Assembly (NCBI RefSeq): GCF_018918005.1
Contig: NZ_JAHLPR010000060.1
Span: 1 to 33,031, forward strand
Reading direction: 5' to 3'
Source of the DNA: Paenibacillus sp. MSJ-34
GTDB lineage: Bacteria; Bacillota; Bacilli; Paenibacillales; Paenibacillaceae
Length of the DNA stretch: 33,031 nucleotides
In this document: positions 15,478 to 23,390 of the stretch, one piece after another
Layout of the letters: each line of letters opens with the position of its first letter
How positions within the stretch are numbered: the first letter of the stretch is position 1
The notes under the pieces: generated by a model
The model's input: only the letters and a program-made list of their open reading frames with translations
What the model was told of the DNA's origin: nothing
The model's database searches: none
Translations under genes and position numbers: made by a program

Positions 15478-17505
15478 CTATCCCCCCACAATCCGGAAAT
15501 CGATATGAGCGGGAGGCGGAAATTGGGCGGCGGCTTCCCGAATCAACTCGTCCGTTACGGCCGCGTTTCGCTCCTTGGCCAGCTTCTCGGCGTTGTATTG
15601 ATACCAAAGTTCCACGATCGTCGCTTCGCCTTCGCGGATGACGGCAAATTCCGTCTCGAATAAGTCGGCCAAGAAGTCTTCTATATGCAGCGCAAGCGCC
15701 GCCTTGCCGACGATAATTCGCAAGCGGTCGCTTTGCTTGAAGGAGGCCGGAAGCGCTTCGTACACGCTCCAAGCCTTCTCGTACTGCTCGCTTCGGATTA
15801 ACAAATCCACATACTCTTCCGCAAAAGCTCTGTCCGGAAAGCCGTTCTCCATTCCATACGCCCGTTCCATATAGGACAGCGCCATGGCGTTGTCTCCTCG
15901 CTCCCGCATCAGCACCGCAATATTGCGATATGCCCATCCCGACGGCTGAAGCGCAAGCGAACGTTCCCACGCTTTCAGCGCCTCCTCTTCTTGCCCATGT
16001 TCGTACAGCATGACGCCGTAATGCAAATAAGCGTTCCAGGATTGGCCTTCTTCCCGCTTAAGGCTGTCGGCTAGCATGCTCATCCACTCTTCCTGCACCA
16101 TCCACGAGACGGGAATCGAATCCGGGTCGCAATCCGGCAGGCGCCCGCCCTGCAACAAGGAAAGCCACGGCAATTGGGCCGTTTCCAAACTGCCGTCGGC
16201 AAACGCAAATCCGTCCGGAACCGTTCTGCGCTCAAGCTTTTGTCTGCGCAGCCTCTCGAGCGCCCCCCATCCCGAACCGGCATGCAATTGCTCGGCAGGC
16301 TGAATGCGGGCATACGCCCGTAACTTTTCATGGATATCGTATACCATATCGGCGCTCAATTGCTGCTCGACGCGATCTTCAATATATCGGCGCGCGTTCT
16401 CCCATTGTTCGTCGTAGGCTTGCTCGGGATCCGCTTCCGACATGCCGATGAGCTGCGTAAATTCCCATTCCGTGGCCGCCGGCATCTCGATTCCGTGCAG
16501 CTGCGTCGGAGTAAGCCCGCCCTGAATTTCAATATAGTTTCCTTCGCCGGGCTTCGACAGGAAGTCGCGCCACCGTCTTCCGCCCGCATGATTTCCCCAG
16601 CAAAACATTTTCCGGTATCTCAATAAGGAAGTAGACCGTTCGTACAACAATGCGCCGTCCTCATAAACGACTGCTTCCCAAGGAGATTGGCAATCTTCGG
16701 GAGTCAAATAGAAATATTCGCTCGAAAACGGAATTTGCATCGGATAGGAGGCATCCGCGCCTGGTACGGACTGCAATTCGGGCAATTCGCCCGCTCCGAA
16801 CCCTTTCGCTTCGTGATCGATATAAATGACGCTGCTTGTCGAAGAGAAGACTCGGGACGCGGGCGTTTCGGGCGCCGCGATATTCGTCCACCAATACATC
16901 GGGACGGAAACGTCATTGTCATTGACAATGCGTACATAAATAGAGAGCTTATCCGCTCCCGGCGGAAGATGGAAGTCGACATGCCAAAATATATTTTTAC
17001 AACGTTCGTATTCGTAAATGCGTAGAAACTCGTTTCCGTCTTCGCCCCGCAACTTGGCGGCGTAAACGGGAGATGCGGTCGTAAATGTGTGGCCGAGCTG
17101 TCCGATATTCCATTCCATCCCTCCGGAGAACCAGGCGTTTCGAATCGCAAGATTGGCAGGCTGAAACACCGGATTCGTATACAGCATGTCCCGGTTTGTC
17201 CGTTTATCCTTAAGCGAGTAGAGCCTTCCTCCATATTCCGGCAAGAAGACGGCAACCAATCGATCGTTCTCCAGTACGATCGTCTTTAACAAGATCGGCT
17301 TTCGCTCCCTCGTATACCGGTCTTGCATCCGATAAGGCAAATACGTTTCGCCCGCATGCTCCCCTAAATGCCGTTTCAGCTCAGGCGTTAACGTTCCGTT
17401 ATCCCCCACTTGCCTATGCCGCCGTCTATTCCGAAACATAGGAAGGGGATTTTCTCCTTCCGGCAAAGCGCCTTCAAGGGTCAATGAAGATACCGTGACT
17501 TTCAT
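15478..17505 (-). CDS. DUF5107 and TPR-repeat protein
   Basis: The protein has 675 residues. The N-terminal half is a DUF5107-type beta-rich domain related to aldose-epimerase-like sugar-binding folds: FLPEYGGRLYSLKDKRTNRD, LAIRNAWFSGGMEWNIGQLG, MYWWTNIAAPET. The C-terminal part has TPR-like helical repeats (WNAYLHYGVMLYEHGQEEEA, WAYRNIAVLMRERGDNAMAL). Such proteins occur in carbohydrate-use loci, but their reaction is not established. ATG 17505 was chosen because AGGATGGTGAG precedes it and because the TATAAT box at 17540-17545 lies inside the longer frame. There is no signal peptide, so it is probably cytoplasmic. It is monocistronic and divergent from the SLH gene. Confidence 0.85.
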   Translation of the reverse strand: MKVTVSSLTLEGALPEGENPLPMFRNRRRHRQVGDNGTLTPELKRHLGEHAGETYLPYRMQDRYTRERKPILLKTIVLENDRLVAVFLPEYGGRLYSLKDKRTNRDMLYTNPVFQPANLAIRNAWFSGGMEWNIGQLGHTFTTASPVYAAKLRGEDGNEFLRIYEYERCKNIFWHVDFHLPPGADKLSIYVRIVNDNDVSVPMYWWTNIAAPETPASRVFSSTSSVIYIDHEAKGFGAGELPELQSVPGADASYPMQIPFSSEYFYLTPEDCQSPWEAVVYEDGALLYERSTSLLRYRKMFCWGNHAGGRRWRDFLSKPGEGNYIEIQGGLTPTQLHGIEMPAATEWEFTQLIGMSEADPEQAYDEQWENARRYIEDRVEQQLSADMVYDIHEKLRAYARIQPAEQLHAGSGWGALERLRRQKLERRTVPDGFAFADGSLETAQLPWLSLLQGGRLPDCDPDSIPVSWMVQEEWMSMLADSLKREEGQSWNAYLHYGVMLYEHGQEEEALKAWERSLALQPSGWAYRNIAVLMRERGDNAMALSYMERAYGMENGFPDRAFAEEYVDLLIRSEQYEKAWSVYEALPASFKQSDRLRIIVGKAALALHIEDFLADLFETEFAVIREGEATIVELWYQYNAEKLAKERNAAVTDELIREAAAQFPPPAHIDFRIVGG

Positions 17506-17539
17506 CCTGCTCACCATCCTGATTCGCAAAGTTAATCGT

Positions 17540-17585
17540 ATTATACCGCTGAAAAAACGAACTGCGCTATTCACTTTATTGCGCA
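17540..17585 (-). promoter_or_regulatory. Promoter of the DUF5107 gene, with flanking inverted repeat
   Basis: TATAAT (17545-17540, minus strand) lies 35 nt before the start. Just upstream, TGCGC (17563-17567) and GCGCA (17581-17585) form an inverted pair around 13 bp, close to where a -35 box and a regulator would sit. The -10 box is clear; the operator is a guess. Confidence 0.4.
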
Positions 17586-17683
17586 AAACTTGTACAATTT
17601 TCACCCGTTCCGGGCTTGCTGCAACATTTATCCAACTTATTCCGTCTGAACCAATGAAAACAAAATGATAGAAGGTGATCCGA

Positions 17684-18715
17684 ATGAAGAAGAGAAGCAG
17701 AGTGCTGTCGAGCGTATTGGTCGTATTAGCCCTCGCATTTACGTTAGGCGGGAGCGCGTTAGCGTTTCAAGATTTGAAAGACGAGCCGGCCAAAGATAAA
17801 ATTATGGCTTTGCTCAATGAAGGTATTGTGAAAGGCGTGGACGACAGCCGATTCGCCCCTAAGGAAAAAATGACCTATGCGCAAAGCGTACAGATGATTG
17901 TGAACGGATTGGATTTGAATCTCGATACTGTGAAATTCGTCAAAAAGCCGGAAGCGACCGACTATTATACGAATATTCCGAACAACGCCTGGTATGCGGA
18001 AGCGTTCGTCATCGCGCAAATCAACGGGTTATCGATTCCGAAGGATATCGATCCGGCCAAGAAGATCACACGCGAACAATTCGCCAATCTGCTCGCGGAA
18101 GCGATGTGGACGAAAGGGGATTTCGCCTTTATCGAAATTTGGATTCAAATCGATGACGAGGATTCGATCGACAACCGGTATATGACCAACATCCAAAGGC
18201 TGCTGATCGCTAAAGTCGCCTCGCTTGACGACAAACAGCGCTTTCGTCCGCTGGATGAAATCACGCGCGCGGAAGCCGCGGCCATGCTGCATGACGCGAG
18301 AAAATTCGTGAAGGAACAGGCCGGGAATGTCATTCCAAAGCTTCCTCCCGCGCAACATGAAGATGTAACCGTATCCGTCGGGAAAATTTCCGACGAAGTC
18401 AATAAAGTGACGCTGTCCTGGGGAGAGAAGCCGAATCCCGGCTATAAAATAACGATCCGCAGCATCGATTTCTCCGAGCAAGGAAAAGCTGTCATCTATT
18501 ATGAACTTCATTATCCGGATCCGAATATGAATTACGCCCAAGTCATCGTTGAACCGAAAGCGGAAACGTATCTTTCCGCAAAACTGGAGGCGGAAATCGC
18601 CTTTGCCGGTGCCGGTTCGAAGGGATTCGGCGGCGGATCGAGCAGTTCAAGCGGTTCAAGCGATGCGAGCGACTCGAGCGACTCGAGCGCTTCCCAATCC
18701 GTTAGCAACATGTAA
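17684..18715 (+). CDS. Secreted SLH-domain protein with PrcB-like C-terminal domain
   Basis: The protein has 343 residues. It has a signal peptide (KKR start, hydrophobic core, ALA-FQ cleavage near residue 27). Three S-layer-homology-like units follow: one from FQDLKDEPAKDKIMALLNEG, one from YTNIPNNAWYAEAFVIAQIN, and one ending FRPLDEITRAEAAAMLHDAR. SLH domains anchor proteins to pyruvylated wall polymer. Residues of about 225-305 (VTLSWGEKPNPGYKITI, AVIYYELHYPDPN) resemble the PrcB C-terminal domain known from a spirochaete protease complex. A Gly/Ser-rich tail ends it (SSSSSGSSDASDSSDSSAS). ATG 17684 follows GAAGGTGATC. Its role is probably cell-surface; the partner is unknown. Confidence 0.85.
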   Translation: MKKRSRVLSSVLVVLALAFTLGGSALAFQDLKDEPAKDKIMALLNEGIVKGVDDSRFAPKEKMTYAQSVQMIVNGLDLNLDTVKFVKKPEATDYYTNIPNNAWYAEAFVIAQINGLSIPKDIDPAKKITREQFANLLAEAMWTKGDFAFIEIWIQIDDEDSIDNRYMTNIQRLLIAKVASLDDKQRFRPLDEITRAEAAAMLHDARKFVKEQAGNVIPKLPPAQHEDVTVSVGKISDEVNKVTLSWGEKPNPGYKITIRSIDFSEQGKAVIYYELHYPDPNMNYAQVIVEPKAETYLSAKLEAEIAFAGAGSKGFGGGSSSSSGSSDASDSSDSSASQSVSNM

Positions 18716-18900
18716 GTTGTATTCGGTACAACATAATGTAAGCGAAATGGGCTTCACGGACCGAATTGTTGTAGAATGTACAACATAAACTGGTCATCGT
18801 CGCCGTTTCTGCATATTAGGCGCCGGTATGCTGTATTTTTTACAACATCATTGGTAATTTTGAAGTTTTCACACACCTAATGTTGTATTTTATACAGGAT
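18716..18900. repeat. Array of four phased palindromes GTTGTA-N5-TACAAC
   Basis: Four units start at 18716, 18768, 18830 and 18882. Each is GTTGTA (GCTGTA in the third), five variable bases, then TACAAC (TACAGG in the fourth), and each ends in AT. Start-to-start distances are 52, 62 and 52 bp, close to 5, 6 and 5 helical turns, so all units face the same side of the helix. The intervening 33-43 bp are unrelated. The array lies between the convergent SLH gene and uppP. It may be a cooperative protein-binding array or a repeat family. Confidence 0.7.
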
Positions 18901-18920
18901 AGAGAGGGATTTCGATAAAT

Positions 18921-18955
18921 AAAGAGCCTCCGCATGAGCTGAGGCTCTTTATATT
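18921..18955. terminator. Bidirectional terminator
   Basis: The perfect 10-bp stem AAAGAGCCTC (18921-18930) and GAGGCTCTTT (18941-18950) has a 10-nt loop. On the minus strand, TTTATTTAT follows, placing it directly after the uppP stop. It may also stop transcription from the SLH side. Confidence 0.8.
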
Positions 18956-19773
18956 TATAGCAAAGAGAACAAGACGACGAGCGTACCGACGATAAAACAA
19001 TAAAACGAAAAATATTTCAAATTGCCGCGCGCCATAATGCCCATAAACCATTTCAACGAAAAATACGAAGTAACAAGCGACGCAACGAAAGCTAACGCAT
19101 AGGGCAGCCAGAGCGTCGACATTTGCGGATCGTGCAGCATATCTTTCCCTTCCAGTACGATGCCGCCGAGACTGACCGGTATGTATAGGAAGAAAGAAAA
19201 TTTCAACGCCGTCTCCTGCTTCAAACCGCGCCCCATGCCGGCAACGATCGTCGCGCCTGAACGACTGATGCCCGGAATTAAGGCAACCGCTTGCGCCAAC
19301 CCGATAATGATCGCGTCTTTCAAGGTTAACGCTTGATCGTTCTTGCGCCCCCGCAAATTGCGGATCAACCATAGAGCGACCCCCGTCGCGAGGAGCGTAA
19401 TCCCGATCGTAAGCAATCCTTTGAAATATCCCGAGATGAAATCGTTGAGCAATACGCCGATGACTCCGGCAGGTATCGTTGCAATGACCAAATAAACGAT
19501 AAACATAAAATCGGATTTCTGCGCAGGATCGCGCCGTACGAGATAACCGATGCCGTTCGCGGCGAGACTTATTAAATCCTTGCGGTAAATCAGCAAAATC
19601 GCGAGCAGCGAAGCGGTGTTTACCAATACCTCAAAACTTAGTCCTTCGATATGCAGTCCGAATAAGTGCTCGACGATGACCAAATGTCCGCTTGACGATA
19701 CCGGGATCGGCTCCGTAAAGCCTTGCACCAAACCGAGCACAACATATTTCAAAATCAGCCAAAAATCTTCCAG
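18955..19773 (-). CDS. uppP: Undecaprenyl-diphosphatase UppP (BacA family)
   Basis: This is an integral membrane enzyme of 272 residues that dephosphorylates undecaprenyl pyrophosphate to recycle the lipid carrier for wall and polysaccharide synthesis; it is often linked to bacitracin tolerance. Family motifs are clear: [18 protein letters not shown] near the N-terminus, and [15 protein letters not shown] with the catalytic-region Ser and Arg. About seven to eight hydrophobic segments are visible. The first good codon by spacing is CTG 19773, eight bases after AGGAGG (19782-19787). It adds MEDFWLI ahead of the TTG at 19752, which lies 29 nt from that site. A CTG start is unusual but best supported. 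Confidence 0.93.
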   Translation of the reverse strand: MEDFWLILKYVVLGLVQGFTEPIPVSSSGHLVIVEHLFGLHIEGLSFEVLVNTASLLAILLIYRKDLISLAANGIGYLVRRDPAQKSDFMFIVYLVIATIPAGVIGVLLNDFISGYFKGLLTIGITLLATGVALWLIRNLRGRKNDQALTLKDAIIIGLAQAVALIPGISRSGATIVAGMGRGLKQETALKFSFFLYIPVSLGGIVLEGKDMLHDPQMSTLWLPYALAFVASLVTSYFSLKWFMGIMARGNLKYFSFYCFIVGTLVVLFSLL

Positions 19774-19957
19774 AAATAAAACCTCCTATCATCACTGTCA
19801 ACGTTCTCAATATACTATGGAGCAAACGGACGACCTATCGAAAAATCTTACAAAATGATAGCTTCAATCTTTCATTTTCGTCACCTAAATTCACTTTCTA
19901 ATGATAGAATGTTATCAGCCTGATGTCAAAAGGATTGGAATGACCGCTTATGTGGCA

Positions 19958-20587
19958 CTATAACGTAATCTCAATCGATTTCGTATCTTGATTCCACTGA
20001 ATTTGCGCGCCTAAAGCTTCCGTCACGAAGCGCAAAGGCACCATTGTTTTGCCTTCCACAGCAACAGCCGGTTCCTCTAGCTCTATCTTCTCGCCGTTCA
20101 CATAGGCTTTTTTTTGCCCGATCGTTAATTGAATCAATATATCTCCCTTTGCGGCCGTTATCGTTTGGGTCGAACCGTTCCATTCTACTTCGGCTCCCAG
20201 CGCCGTAAAAATATCACGCATCGGAACGAGTATGATTTCGTTTTTCTTAATCGGTTCGTGCGAAAAATGCAATGTCTGCTCTCCCAATGAAACCGAAATA
20301 TTGGCAGGCTCGTATTCTTTCTTTTGCTTCGCTTGCTTTTTAACAGCAGACGTTTTCGACTGGTCTACACTTTTATTCGATGCCGGTTTGGTTTTGCTGC
20401 CGGAACTGCCGCTCTTGCTCTTCCCGCCGTGATAATGATACTCTCCGTAACTCAAGCCCCATTTTTCGCAGTTCGTTCTGCAAGTATGCCCTCCGTTCGC
20501 ATCCGTTCTGCCCGGATGCGCGCTTGCCGTACCCGCAATAGTCAGTAAAACGCAGCCCATCATGAAAGAAACCCACTTCTTATTCAT
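19958..20587 (-). CDS. Secreted YHYH and copper-amine-oxidase-N domain protein
   Basis: The protein has 209 residues. ATG 20587 follows GGAGG by seven bases. A signal peptide ends near GTASAHP. Immediately after it comes the YHYH-type motif: HPGRTDANGGHTCRTNCEKW, then GLSYGEYHYHGG, with two Cys and several His. A Lys/Ser-rich linker follows. The C-terminal part is a copper-amine-oxidase N-terminal-like domain (ILVPMRDIFTALGAEVEWNG, TMVPLRFVTEALGAQIQWNQ), which is common in secreted Paenibacillus proteins and not catalytic. Surface or metal binding is plausible but inferred. It is not part of an operon. Confidence 0.85.
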   Translation of the reverse strand: MNKKWVSFMMGCVLLTIAGTASAHPGRTDANGGHTCRTNCEKWGLSYGEYHYHGGKSKSGSSGSKTKPASNKSVDQSKTSAVKKQAKQKKEYEPANISVSLGEQTLHFSHEPIKKNEIILVPMRDIFTALGAEVEWNGSTQTITAAKGDILIQLTIGQKKAYVNGEKIELEEPAVAVEGKTMVPLRFVTEALGAQIQWNQDTKSIEITL

Positions 20588-20712
20588 GCTCCGACCTCCA
20601 ATTCTCTTTTCCATCGATTTCCTCGCAATCTTCTTCATTCTACTATAGGAAGGTTTTTTGCGCTATTGGGCATAATAGGCTCGAAACGAATCGATCATAA
20701 GGAGGGAACTCG

Positions 20713-21084
20713 ATGGGCGAAAAAAATATATTGGCTCATTTCAACACGCCGGAGCGGGCGGAGGAAGCCGCTGCTCGGCTGAAATCGTTACGCGTGATCG
20801 ACATGTCGATCGATCGAATCGGCCGATACCAAGGAGAAGGAATCGAAGAGACGCTGAATCCGCTCTCCAACGACTTCGAAGGGCTTGGAAAATTGACGCT
20901 GGATGCCGATTTCCGGAGCAGAAGCGCCGGCATTATGGCAGCCGCGGACCCGAGCGCAAGCGGGATGAGCGACGGCGGACAAGGGGGGCCGACCGGCAAA
21001 GACATATTACTCACCGTTGTCGTCCAAGAGAACGATCACAAGGAAGCGCTGCGTCTTATCCAAGAAGCGGGCGGGGAAGTATAG
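20713..21084 (+). CDS. Conserved hypothetical protein, stress-protein-like
   Basis: The protein has 123 residues with a strong ribosome site (AAGGAGGGAACTCG before ATG). The N-terminus (ILAHFNTPERAEEAAARLKS) and C-terminus (TVVVQENDHKEALRLIQEAG) have the beta-alpha-beta pattern of small alpha/beta proteins related to general stress protein 17M/YflT-type domains. A flexible Gly/Ser stretch sits between them. No catalytic motif is visible. It is monocistronic, ending in a hairpin shared with the convergent dehydrogenase gene. Confidence 0.75.
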   Translation: MGEKNILAHFNTPERAEEAAARLKSLRVIDMSIDRIGRYQGEGIEETLNPLSNDFEGLGKLTLDADFRSRSAGIMAAADPSASGMSDGGQGGPTGKDILLTVVVQENDHKEALRLIQEAGGEV

Positions 21085-21102
21085 CGGCCCGAACAACGGA
21101 AA

Positions 21103-21133
21103 AGCCAAGCGTCCGGCATCCGGATGCTTGGCT
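21103..21133. terminator. Bidirectional terminator-like hairpin
   Basis: AGCCAAGC (21103-21110) pairs with GCTTGGCT (21126-21133), and TCCGG/CCGGA pairs inside. The T tail is weak on both strands. It separates the plus-strand stress-like gene from the end of the minus-strand polysaccharide operon. Confidence 0.6.
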
Positions 21134-21151
21134 TGACCGCCCGGCGATGGC

Positions 21152-22516
21152 TTACGCCATTTGCAATTGTGCCGGAAACTGAACGTCCAGCGGCGCGCCG
21201 AGTTTATAGATATGGGGTTGTTCGATTCCGTCGAAGGCGTTGCGCGTATCCAATATCGGGACGCCAGTCTTGGCCAATTCTTCATAATCGAACTCTTTAT
21301 GATTCGTAATGACGACAATGCAATCATATTTGCGAATCAAGCTAAGCTCGCAAGGAATCGATTTTACCGTATTTCCATCCATATCGGCAAAAGAAGTAGC
21401 GAACGGATCGCAATAATCGACAAACGCCCCGTTTGCTTTGAATAATTCGTAGGCCGCGAGTCCCGGAGATTCGCGCACATCGTCCACTCCCGGCTTATAG
21501 GCCATGCCGAGGAGCAGCACGCGGGAATTTTTAATAGACTTCGTATACAGATTTAAGATTTGAGCCGTTTTATGGATGACGTGATCGGGCATATTCGTGT
21601 TGAACGCCTGCGCCAAATCGATAAATTTGCTGTAGAAGCGGAAGCCTTTCGCCTTCCAGGACAAGTACATCGGATCGAGCGGGATGCAATGTCCGCCGAT
21701 GCCGGGACCGGGATAGAATGGCATGAAGCCGAACGGCTTCGTAGAAGCGGCTTTAATAACTTCCCAAATGTCGATTCCCATTTTCTCGCACATCATCGCC
21801 ATTTCATTGATGAATGCGATATTTACGCTGCGGAATGTATTTTCCAGCAGCTTGCTCATCTCGGCAACTTTGGGCGAAGATACCGGCACAACCTCCTTGA
21901 CGACGGATTGATACAATAACGAACCGAGTTCCAGGCATGCAGCAGTCGTTCCGCCGATCACTTTCGGCGTATTGTACGTATTGTACGTCCGGTTCGAAGG
22001 GTCGACGCGTTCCGGGGAGAAGCACAGGAAGTAATCGATTCCCGTCCGCAGCCCTATTTTCTCTAATTCGCGTTGAATCAATTCCTCCGTCGTACCCGGG
22101 TAAGTCGTGCTTTCGAGCGTAATGAGCGGGCCGTTCTGCATATATTGTTTCAATTGCTCGACGACAAGATGAATGTAAGAGGTGTCCGGATCTTGGTTTT
22201 TGCTGAGCGGAGTAGGAACGCAGATCGTTACCGCGTCCAGCCATTTCAGCGCTTGGTAATCCGATGTAAGGAAAAATCTCCCGCTGTCGTTCGCCTCCTG
22301 CAGTTCTTCGTCGCTGACGTCGTGGATGTAGGATTTCCCGTTTTGCAACGAGGCGAGCTTTTGATCGTTGATGTCTATTCCGTATACGGAGTACCCGGCT
22401 TTCACCATTTGCATCGCAAGCGGCAGCCCGACATAGCCGAGTCCGATAATGCCCACTTTGGCGTTTTTTGTTTCGATAAGATCCTTCAACGTTTGATATC
22501 TGCTGTTCATCATCAT
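21152..22516 (-). CDS. UDP-N-acetylhexosamine 6-dehydrogenase (WbpA type)
   Basis: The protein has 454 residues (or 452-453 from the second or third of three consecutive ATGs, which have better spacing from GGAGGG). It is an NAD-dependent nucleotide-sugar dehydrogenase. The Rossmann motif is GIIGLGYVGLP (residues 22-32). The catalytic Cys is C277 in PGPGIGGHCIPLDPMYL, the pattern of UDP-GlcNAc/UDP-ManNAc dehydrogenases rather than the FGGSCFPKD of UDP-glucose dehydrogenase. It converts the C6 alcohol to a carboxylate, giving an N-acetylhexosaminuronic acid donor. As last gene of the operon it probably supplies the acidic sugar to the glycosyltransferase encoded two genes upstream. Confidence 0.92.
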   Translation of the reverse strand: MMMNSRYQTLKDLIETKNAKVGIIGLGYVGLPLAMQMVKAGYSVYGIDINDQKLASLQNGKSYIHDVSDEELQEANDSGRFFLTSDYQALKWLDAVTICVPTPLSKNQDPDTSYIHLVVEQLKQYMQNGPLITLESTTYPGTTEELIQRELEKIGLRTGIDYFLCFSPERVDPSNRTYNTYNTPKVIGGTTAACLELGSLLYQSVVKEVVPVSSPKVAEMSKLLENTFRSVNIAFINEMAMMCEKMGIDIWEVIKAASTKPFGFMPFYPGPGIGGHCIPLDPMYLSWKAKGFRFYSKFIDLAQAFNTNMPDHVIHKTAQILNLYTKSIKNSRVLLLGMAYKPGVDDVRESPGLAAYELFKANGAFVDYCDPFATSFADMDGNTVKSIPCELSLIRKYDCIVVITNHKEFDYEELAKTGVPILDTRNAFDGIEQPHIYKLGAPLDVQFPAQLQMA

Positions 22517-22538
22517 TTCCCTCCAGTTTTGACTAATA

Positions 22539-23327
22539 TTACAACGCCTGATCCAACAGTCTCCGAATGCGGGCTTCCAACTCGATCGGCGAGAACGGCT
22601 TGGCCAAAAAATCGGAAACGCCCAAATCGAAGCATTTGCGGATATCGTGCTCCAATTTTTTCTCCGTTAAAATCATCACCTTGCTCTTTCCTTGGTTTTT
22701 GCGGCGTATATTGCTAATCAGCTGATACCCGTCCATGACCGGAAGCGCGAGTTCGGTAATGACCATCTCCGGCAAAATATCCTCGAACATTTCCAGTCCC
22801 GTCTGGCCGTCTTGCGCAACATGCACCTCATACCCTTTCATTCCTAATCGGGTCGATAAATATTCGCCGATCGTCTTATCGTTATCGACGACGAGCACCG
22901 CGCTGGCGGTCTCGGCGCGCTTGTTGTAAATCAATATGTCATCGCCTTTGCCCGCCAGCTTCTCCAGCTCCTGCAGCATGCCCGTTACCGTTCGCTCCGG
23001 CGCATCGCCGGAGCCGGCGGCCAGAATCGTCCCATGGACGACGCCGAGCTGTTCGAGCCGCTCCTTCAATAAAATGGAAAAAAAGTGAGTATCGCTTAAC
23101 GTTTGTCCCTCTAAAATTAACAGCGATATTCCCGATTGCATGTCATGCAGCTGCCGGATCGCAAGATGCGGATCGATGGCCGCGATATCCGCTTCCGTAA
23201 TTGTCCCCCCTTTCAAAGCGCGTTGAAAGGCGACGGCTCCCCACGGCATTTCGGATTGCGCGATCATATCGCTCATTAATTGGCCGGCAATTCGCTGAAT
23301 CGTATCTTTTTCCGTAATCGTAAGCAT
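22539..23327 (-). CDS. Receiver-domain protein with Glu at the phospho-site
   Basis: The protein has 262 residues. Residues 1-140 form an unrecognised domain, possibly a degenerate GGDEF-like fold. Residues 143-262 form a receiver domain. The acidic pocket is VVDND (D148, D150), the switch Thr is T221 and the conserved Lys is K243 (LAKPFS). The phospho-acceptor position is Glu192 in VITELALPVMDGYQ instead of Asp. A Glu cannot be phosphorylated in the usual way and may mimic the active form. There is no output DNA-binding domain. It is encoded between the glycosyltransferase and the dehydrogenase, so it probably acts by protein contact on the polymerising complex; this is inference. Confidence 0.85.
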   Translation of the reverse strand: MLTITEKDTIQRIAGQLMSDMIAQSEMPWGAVAFQRALKGGTITEADIAAIDPHLAIRQLHDMQSGISLLILEGQTLSDTHFFSILLKERLEQLGVVHGTILAAGSGDAPERTVTGMLQELEKLAGKGDDILIYNKRAETASAVLVVDNDKTIGEYLSTRLGMKGYEVHVAQDGQTGLEMFEDILPEMVITELALPVMDGYQLISNIRRKNQGKSKVMILTEKKLEHDIRKCFDLGVSDFLAKPFSPIELEARIRRLLDQAL

Positions 23328-23390
23328 CGGTCGACCTCCTGAAAGTTTTGTGGAAAAGTTTTGCGGAGCAGAGCTTCCATGTTATGGGCG

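Noticed and set aside
15332-15970. A 212-residue minus-strand ORF
   Set aside because: It is a shadow of the DUF5107/TPR gene in another frame, with low-complexity Arg/Gly composition and no ribosome site.
18716-18900. CRISPR array
   Set aside because: Repeats are short palindromes with an internal variable 5-bp core, spacers differ by 10 bp, only four units exist and no cas gene is present.
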